A DNA stretch of 64,000 nt from SAR202 cluster bacterium bin16. GTDB lineage: Bacteria; Chloroflexota; Dehalococcoidia; Lucifugimonadales; Australimonadaceae. Positions 59,183-64,000 of this stretch are shown here, one piece after another. A model generated the notes under the pieces. The model did no database searches and was not told the DNA's origin. It saw only the letters and a program-made list of their open reading frames with translations. Position 1 is the first letter of the stretch. Each line of letters starts with the position of its first letter. The stretch spans positions 1 through 64,000 of the forward strand of contig MPMJ01000006.1 of NCBI GenBank assembly GCA_002238425.1, in the 5' to 3' direction. The translations under genes were made by a program, and so were the position numbers.

Positions 59183-59353
59183 CTAAGGGTCGGTAGGTCG
59201 TTCCTCTACGCACCACTCGACGTTATAGAACGTTCCGATGCGGTCGCCATTCAAGTCGGTAAACTCGACATTGCCGAGGGCGTCCGTTGTGTAGTTCTCG
59301 GCGCTCACCTTGCGTTCCTCGGAACCGCGCACCTTGATGATGTACGTCTTCAT
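59183..59353 (-). CDS. Small phage-like protein, unknown
   Basis: A 56-residue protein, MKTYIIKVRGSEERKVSAEN..., ending CVEERPTDP. Its ATG overlaps the stop of the preceding gene by four bases, so the two are coupled. Small soluble beta-rich proteins of this type are common in phages. The ORF-track start (59470) is upstream in the other gene. Confidence 0.55.
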   Translation of the reverse strand: MKTYIIKVRGSEERKVSAENYTTDALGNVEFTDLNGDRIGTFYNVEWCVEERPTDP

Positions 59354-59535
59354 GAGGGCTCTTGGATGAACACTGTTTGCGCCTCCGCATAAAGCACGGT
59401 TGCCCCGGCGGCGACGCCCTTGAAGTAGTCGGCTGGCTCGTTCGTCGTTGTTTTCGATAATGTAATCCACGTGGCTGCCATGATGGCGGCGGCCATGACG
59501 AGCCCGTTACGTAGGCTGGTGTTCGAATCTGCCAT
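59350..59535 (-). CDS. Small single-helix membrane protein, unknown
   Basis: 61 residues, MADSNTSLRNGLVMAAAIMAATWITL, with one membrane helix at about residues 10-26. SD AAGGAG ten bases upstream. It lies between two other tiny genes. It could be a holin-like or toxin-like peptide; unproven. Confidence 0.5.
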   Translation of the reverse strand: MADSNTSLRNGLVMAAAIMAATWITLSKTTTNEPADYFKGVAAGATVLYAEAQTVFIQEPS

Positions 59536-59559
59536 CGTTGCGCGCTCCTTTGCGCTGCC

Positions 59560-59649
59560 CTAGGACAGCGCGTTGGCGATGATGGCCATAGCCAGAATCG
59601 TGAGTGGAACCAGCCAAGCCAGTCCTGTTAGATTGTCGTCGTTCTTCAT
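59560..59649 (-). CDS. 29-residue membrane peptide (too short for the ORF track)
   Basis: On the minus strand, ATG 59649 reads MKNDDNLTGLAWLVPLTILA followed by MAIIANALS and a stop. It has a charged head and a single hydrophobic helix. SD AAGGTGG seven bases upstream. It is the first of three tiny genes in tandem. It resembles type I toxin or phage lysis peptides in shape only. Confidence 0.5.
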   Translation of the reverse strand: MKNDDNLTGLAWLVPLTILAMAIIANALS

Positions 59650-59985
59650 TGGGGCCACCTTCCCGGGTGATGATTGGGGCCGACGGTGTCGCATACCGTC
59701 GGCCCTTCACTCCCTCGGATGGTACTCCCCTCCCCTCGGGCGGTCAATCCCGCGCTTGCTATTCGCAAGGGCGGGGCGTAGCGTGGCCGCTTGCGATGGT
59801 TAGTCCTTGCAAGGGATTGCGCGATCTGCGCCCCCTTGCGGCCCCTTATGGGGAGGACTAGCCGTCGCAAGCTTGGCTTTTATCTACTCCTGCAAGGCGG
59901 TAGCGCGATGGCAAGCCTAACGCTCAGGGCGTGGCGCATCCGGTAAGCCCCCTGCCACAGCATTCAAAATGGAGGATGTGCCTAG
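59650..59985. other. Non-coding control or recombination region with inverted repeats
   Basis: No gene is seen. A 16/18-matched inverted repeat (59789-59806 and 59855-59872, GCTTGCGATGGTTAGTCC and its partner) encloses the palindrome CCTTGCAAGG (59805-59814). Further CTTGC/GCAAG motifs lie at about 59756-59840. A 19-bp sequence at 59929-59947 is repeated at 60293-60311. The promoter for the minus-strand small genes must lie here. Confidence 0.6.
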
Positions 59986-60276
59986 GTGAATCTCGGCTAC
60001 GCACGCCGCCGCATCGCAATAGAAGTCAGCAAGCGCTACAGGTGGCTGGAGTGCACCGTACACCCAGCCACAGCGCTTGTTCTGGCCATTTCCGTTCCCG
60101 TTGACCTGCCTAGCGCTGGGGTGTGGGCAGTGGCCGAATGGGCACCGGTCGTGTCTGTAGTGGTCGCGTGCGGCAGGCTCTACTTCCCGGTGTTCAAGAT
60201 GCAGCGCGTCGAGCACGGGCACGACACCCCTGACCCTCCAGACCCCAACACGATCTATTGGTGGCCCGAGCGCTAA
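59986..60276 (+). CDS. Small protein of unknown function
   Basis: GTG-initiated, 96 residues, MNLGYARRRIAIEVSKRYRW, with one hydrophobic segment (ATALVLAISVPVDLPSAGVW) and a polar C-terminus (HDTPDPPDPNTIYWWPER). SD GGAGG is about ten bases upstream. It lies between imperfect 19-bp direct repeats. Not recognised. Confidence 0.4.
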   Translation: MNLGYARRRIAIEVSKRYRWLECTVHPATALVLAISVPVDLPSAGVWAVAEWAPVVSVVVACGRLYFPVFKMQRVEHGHDTPDPPDPNTIYWWPER

Positions 60277-60411
60277 CCGGTTAGCCCTCGCAGCATGGCG
60301 TATCCGGTAAGGGCAGCCGGGCAGACTCCCGAGATTCGCTTTCAAACTGTAACAGTGCCTGTCAGTGCGACCGCTTGGCATGGCAGTGCGGGCGTTGTAC
60401 GCTCAGTCATT

Positions 60412-63400
60412 ATGGTTATTGCCGATACCCTCAGGGACGCGCAAGCGGTAGAAGACCGCATCAACGCGGTGTTCACGGCTTCATCGACCCGCGACCGTGC
60501 CCTAGTCGTGCGCAGCCTCTTTGCCGAGCAACTGGACTTTGACATGGAATGGGGAACGGTGAGCCTCGCCGGAATACGCGGCGTGCAGCTACCGGCCGAT
60601 GCCCACCGTATCGCCTCGGTGGAAGACGAAGTCGAAATCCTGTACGTGGATCTCGGCGAGACGCAGGCGGACACGAACCGCATTCGCAAGGCGGAGGTCG
60701 ACGCTGTGGCAAAGCGCATCGCGGATGACCTTGGCGACGACCTGCTGCTCGTCTTCACTAACCGCGACGCTGACCAACTCCAACTCGTGCACCCGAAATT
60801 CGACGGGGCGCGCGTCACCCTCCGCCGCATGACTGTCGAGCGGGACCTGCCACGCCGCACCGCCTGCCAGCAGATCGCCGAGATATACAAGCAGTGGCGC
60901 GAGCCGGGCAAGACGCTCTCCCGCGCACTGGACGACGCCTTCAACGTCGAGGCCGTCACCAGCCGCTTCTTCAAAGAATACAAGCTCTTCTTCAAAGAGG
61001 CGGAGGGGAAGGTCGGCGGCTTCGGCGACGACGAGGAGGCGAAGCGCATCTTCACGCTCACCCTCTTCAACCGTCTCATGTTTGTCTACTTTCTCTCCCG
61101 CAAGGGCTGGCTTACGTTCCGGGGAGACGCCGATTATCTCAACGCGATCTGGGAAGACTACCGCGACCGGAACGACGAGCAGAACTTCTACAACGAACGG
61201 CTCGCTCCGCTCTTCGACCGCCTCCAGAACGAACACCTCATGGCATTGGAGAAGCACAACCCTGCGCTGTACGAGAAGATTGGCGAGCCGCCGTTCCTCA
61301 ACGGCGGACTCTTCGCGGAGAGGAAGCCGCCAGGAGTGACCGTGCCCGACGAGGCGGTACGCCCCGTCATCCGCGAACTGTTCGCTAGGTTCAACTTCAC
61401 CGTCATGGAGTCCACGCCCTACGACGTCGAGGTGGCCGTGGACCCGGAGATGCTCGGCAAGGTGTTCGAGGAGTTGGTGAACGAGCGCAACAAGTCCGGC
61501 GCGTACTACACGCCGCGCACCGTCGTCTCCTACATGTGCCGCGAGGCGCTGAAGGGTTACGTCGCTACCGAATGCCCGGTCCTCCCCGAAAACGTCGTGG
61601 CTGCGTTCGTGGACGCGCACGACACCGCAGGCCTGCCGGTTGCGGAGGCCGCGTCAATCGCGCTCGCGCTCGAACGAGCCGCCATTGTCGATCCGGCCTG
61701 CGGCTCCGGGGCATATCTCCTTGGCATGATGCAAGAGCTCGTGGACATGCACCTGGCCCTCTACCGTGCAGGCGTCACGCCCAAGAGCCTCTACGAGTTG
61801 AAACTGCGCATCATCGAGCGCAACCTCTATGGCGTCGACATAGACGATTTTGCTGTCAACATCGCCATGCTCCGCCTCTGGCTCTCGCTCGCCATAGACT
61901 ACGAGGGCGAGGTCAAGGACATCCCTCAGCTCCCCAACCTGGACTTCAAGATTGAGCGCGGGGACAGCCTGCTAGGCCCTGACCCCAGCCCCGACAACTA
62001 TGGCGACCTTTTCCGCAACGCCGTGCGCGACAAGGCTAACGCCCTTGCCAAGGCCAAGGCGGACTACTTCACCGCCACCGGCGGTGAGAAGGCGAATGCC
62101 CTGCACACGATCCGTGAAGCCGAGGACGCGCTCAGGCAGTCTCTCGCCGAGGACAAGCCTGTCCCGGACGGCGCGGTGGACTGGCGCGTCGCCTTCGCCG
62201 ACGTGTTTCACAGGCGCGGCGGCTTCGATGTGGCCATCGCCAACCCGCCCTACGTCCAGTTACAAAAGGACGGCGGGAGGCTCGGACGGCTCTACCAAGG
62301 CACGGGCTTCACAACGCTCGTGCGCTCCGGCGACATCTACCAGTTGTTCTATGAGCGGGGCTGCCAATTGCTGCGGGAGCGCGGCCTATTGGGCTACATC
62401 ACTTCCAACTCCTGGCTCCGGGCGGAGTACGGCAAGCCGCTACGTCGCTACTTCGCCGAGCACCATGCGCCCCTCCGATACCTTGACTTGGGGAAAGATG
62501 TCTTCAAGAGCGCCATCGTGGACAGCGGCATCTTCCTCCTGCACACAGGCGGGAGTGCGGATGCGTTTCCCGCCGTGGACATGGACAAGCTTCCTCTGTG
62601 TGATTTCCCGCCACCGGACGACTTGTGGGGAACAGTACGACCAGATATAGAAGCGCCGTGGAGTATCCTCTCACGTATCGAGCAGGGCGTTATGGACAAG
62701 ATGCACACGCAGGGAATGCCGCTCAGTGAGTGGGAAGTCACAATCAACATGGGGATAAAAACTGGCTGCAATAATGCTTTCATCATCGACAAAGGAACGC
62801 GCGACACAATGATAGCACAGGATCCGAAGTCTGAACGAATCTTTAAACCAGTGCTCCGTGGCCGAGACATCCATCGCTATCATGCTTCACATGCAGGTCA
62901 GTGGTTGATTGACACTCATAACGGTTATGACGATGTGCAGCCTGTCAATGTACATGATTATCCTGCCATCGAGGCTCACTTAGACCAGTTTTATGCACAT
63001 TTGGAGAAGCGGAATGACCAAGGTAGGACTCCATACAACCTCCGAGACTGCGCCTATCACAATCTCTTCACACAAGAGAAACTGTTGTGGATGGATTTAA
63101 CCGAACATGGCCGCTTCTTGTATGACGAAGGCAGGATGTTCTGCCTCAATACAGTCTATATGATGTCTGGTGAATCTATTAAGTACCTGTGTGCAATCCT
63201 TAACTCCAGTCTCATCACTTGGTATATGAGAAGTACTGCACTGACTTCTGGGATGGGTGTAACTAGATGGTTTATTGTGTTTGTCGAGGCTATCCCTGTG
63301 CCCGAACTCTCTGCCATCGAACAGCGTCCGTTCGTCCGCCTCGTCGACGCGATACTGGAGGCCAAAGCCGCCAACCCCGACGCCGACACGAGCGAGATGG

Positions 63401-63612
63401 AAGAGGAAATAGACTGGTTGGTCTATGACCTTTACGGCCTCACCAACGAAGAGACGGCAGCCGTGGCGGACTCCTTGTGGAACGGGCCGCTGAGTGAGGA
63501 TGAGGAGGATACAGCATTGGTCCGCATCATCGAAGAAAGCCTGGAGGAAGGGCGCGGCGACATGGAGGAGGTGAGGCAGACACTGCGGGACTGGGATGGA
63601 ACTCGAACGTAG
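60412..63612 (+). CDS. Type IIG (Eco57I-like) restriction-modification enzyme
   Basis: About 1066 residues if ATG 60412 is used; the ORF-track start 60295 adds a segment that overlaps a repeat. Methylase motif I is DPACGSGAYLLGMM and motif IV is NPPYVQ, typical of N6-adenine methylases of the Eco57I family. The N-terminal region (LLLVFTNRDADQLQLVHPKF, RDLPRRTACQQIAEIY, LFNRLMFVYFLSRKGWL) matches the nuclease-helical part of these single-chain enzymes. The C-terminal target-recognition domain (62700-63300) is clearly more AT-rich than the rest. The start is uncertain. It would both cut and methylate its site. Confidence 0.85.
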   Translation: MVIADTLRDAQAVEDRINAVFTASSTRDRALVVRSLFAEQLDFDMEWGTVSLAGIRGVQLPADAHRIASVEDEVEILYVDLGETQADTNRIRKAEVDAVAKRIADDLGDDLLLVFTNRDADQLQLVHPKFDGARVTLRRMTVERDLPRRTACQQIAEIYKQWREPGKTLSRALDDAFNVEAVTSRFFKEYKLFFKEAEGKVGGFGDDEEAKRIFTLTLFNRLMFVYFLSRKGWLTFRGDADYLNAIWEDYRDRNDEQNFYNERLAPLFDRLQNEHLMALEKHNPALYEKIGEPPFLNGGLFAERKPPGVTVPDEAVRPVIRELFARFNFTVMESTPYDVEVAVDPEMLGKVFEELVNERNKSGAYYTPRTVVSYMCREALKGYVATECPVLPENVVAAFVDAHDTAGLPVAEAASIALALERAAIVDPACGSGAYLLGMMQELVDMHLALYRAGVTPKSLYELKLRIIERNLYGVDIDDFAVNIAMLRLWLSLAIDYEGEVKDIPQLPNLDFKIERGDSLLGPDPSPDNYGDLFRNAVRDKANALAKAKADYFTATGGEKANALHTIREAEDALRQSLAEDKPVPDGAVDWRVAFADVFHRRGGFDVAIANPPYVQLQKDGGRLGRLYQGTGFTTLVRSGDIYQLFYERGCQLLRERGLLGYITSNSWLRAEYGKPLRRYFAEHHAPLRYLDLGKDVFKSAIVDSGIFLLHTGGSADAFPAVDMDKLPLCDFPPPDDLWGTVRPDIEAPWSILSRIEQGVMDKMHTQGMPLSEWEVTINMGIKTGCNNAFIIDKGTRDTMIAQDPKSERIFKPVLRGRDIHRYHASHAGQWLIDTHNGYDDVQPVNVHDYPAIEAHLDQFYAHLEKRNDQGRTPYNLRDCAYHNLFTQEKLLWMDLTEHGRFLYDEGRMFCLNTVYMMSGESIKYLCAILNSSLITWYMRSTALTSGMGVTRWFIVFVEAIPVPELSAIEQRPFVRLVDAILEAKAANPDADTSEMEEEIDWLVYDLYGLTNEETAAVADSLWNGPLSEDEEDTALVRIIEESLEEGRGDMEEVRQTLRDWDGTRT

Positions 63613-63865
63613 CCGCAGGTTCGACCGCAATCTGAACCAGATACGTAACGCAGCCCTCCGGAGGAGGGTAGAACGAGTGATTGCGGACATCGAAGCGGCT
63701 GCGAACATTACAGAAGCCGCAGGTATACGGAGGCTCGCCTCCACGAGCGGGCAATACTACCGCATCAGAATAGGAGACTACCGCATCCTCATCACAGTTG
63801 AAGGAGATACAGCGATCCTGTCAGGGTTCATGCACAGGAGCATCGCCTACCGACAATTCCCGTGA
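63596..63865 (+). CDS. RelE/ParE-type toxin-like protein
   Basis: 89 residues, MELERSRRFDRNLNQI, ending in the RelE-like core YYRIRIGDYRILITVEGDTAIL. It overlaps the end of the restriction gene by 17 bases, so it is translated in the same operon. No antitoxin precedes it; a partner could follow beyond 63928. Confidence 0.75.
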   Translation: MELERSRRFDRNLNQIRNAALRRRVERVIADIEAAANITEAAGIRRLASTSGQYYRIRIGDYRILITVEGDTAILSGFMHRSIAYRQFP

Positions 63866-63927
63866 CACGCCCTGACACCAAGACTCTCAGCCCACGAGTC
63901 CTGTGCTATGGTGAATCAAGGTTTCAA

Positions 63928-64000
63928 ATGAAGGATCGGTCGCCAAGTGCAAGAAGGCGGAGGTATTGGCAGATGAGCAAGAGGTCTGAGCAAGACGCTC
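63928..64000 (+). CDS. Start of a further gene, cut by the window edge
   Basis: A frame from ATG 63928 (MKDRSPSARRRRYWQMSKR) or ATG 63973 (SD GGAGG about ten bases upstream) runs off the right edge. It could be a RelE partner or something else; nothing more can be said. Confidence 0.35.
   Translation, partial: MKDRSPSARRRRYWQMSKRSEQDA

Noticed and set aside
59500-59540. tRNA-like T-loop (GTTCGAATC)
   Set aside because: No acceptor, anticodon or D arm can be drawn around it, and it lies in the start of a small coding frame.
59912-60320. Integron gene cassette with attC site
   Set aside because: GCCTAAC and GTTAGCC look like core sites, but no pair of RYYYAAC/GTTRRRY at proper spacing and no integrase is present.
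60295-60320. ColE1-type replication origin (ATCCGGTAAG match)
   Set aside because: Only a ten-base resemblance; no RNA I/II structure around it.

Overview
The window is GC-rich bacterial DNA. Its gene content suggests a Chloroflexota (SAR202/Dehalococcoidia-like) chromosome: three Rieske-oxygenase paralogues, CaiB, molybdopterin-hydroxylase and amidohydrolase genes, Pro/Thr-rich spacers behind lipoprotein signal peptides, a stand-alone AICAR transformylase, and very many short palindromic intergenic repeats. This placement is inference from gene content; no 16S gene is present. Most genes have a clear GGAGG-type ribosome binding site.

Layout. 0-12 kb: the end of a peptide ABC-transporter ATPase gene, a Rieske oxygenase broken in a G-rich tract, a dpp-like transporter (binding protein, LicD-like protein, two permeases), a DUF433/DUF5615 toxin-antitoxin pair, an amidohydrolase, a cupin-like protein and a second, intact Rieske oxygenase. 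12-20 kb: an accessory stretch with an orphan HicB, a phage terminase, a coiled-coil membrane protein lying between two copies of the rnpB 3' end, RNase P RNA, an OGG1-type glycosylase, and a serine recombinase whose catalytic residues are missing. 18-34 kb: mostly housekeeping (zinc-ribbon protein, LipB, NYN nuclease, MBL hydrolase, AICAR transformylase, 2-oxoacid dehydrogenase E1a/E1b/E2, ThiI) mixed with three toxin-antitoxin loci. 34-38 kb: a truncated IS abutting a truncated methylase/specificity gene, then a GIY-YIG protein. 38-47 kb: CoA transferase, Fic, SDR, VOC, molybdopterin hydroxylase, Fhs, HicAB and a cupin. 47-58 kb: a catabolic and uptake island (Rieske oxygenase, signal-less periplasmic-binding-fold protein, LigJ-like hydratase, ornithine-cyclodeaminase-like protein, TctC, a TctA-TctB fusion, FAD oxidase). 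58-64 kb: a second accessory island with very small membrane proteins, structured non-coding DNA, a Type IIG restriction-modification enzyme and a RelE-like toxin.

How parts may work together. LipB would lipoylate the E2 encoded about 5 kb away. Fhs makes the 10-formyl-THF that the AICAR transformylase uses. The 47-58 kb island looks like import of a carboxylate or aromatic acid (TctC/TctAB) followed by ring oxidation and hydration (Rieske, LigJ).

The most notable signals: dispersed intergenic palindromes that have entered coding frames and swollen the E2 linker; a 175-bp tandem array built from those repeats; a 20-bp direct repeat at the rnpB 3' end enclosing a single gene; a serine recombinase with an apparently dead catalytic domain; a TctA-TctB fusion; and a compact small-peptide/structured-DNA/Type IIG island at the right edge. 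Three places (about 1.75 kb, 2.48 kb, 24.24 kb) carry a G/C-biased error signature and should be treated as possible sequencing or assembly artefacts.
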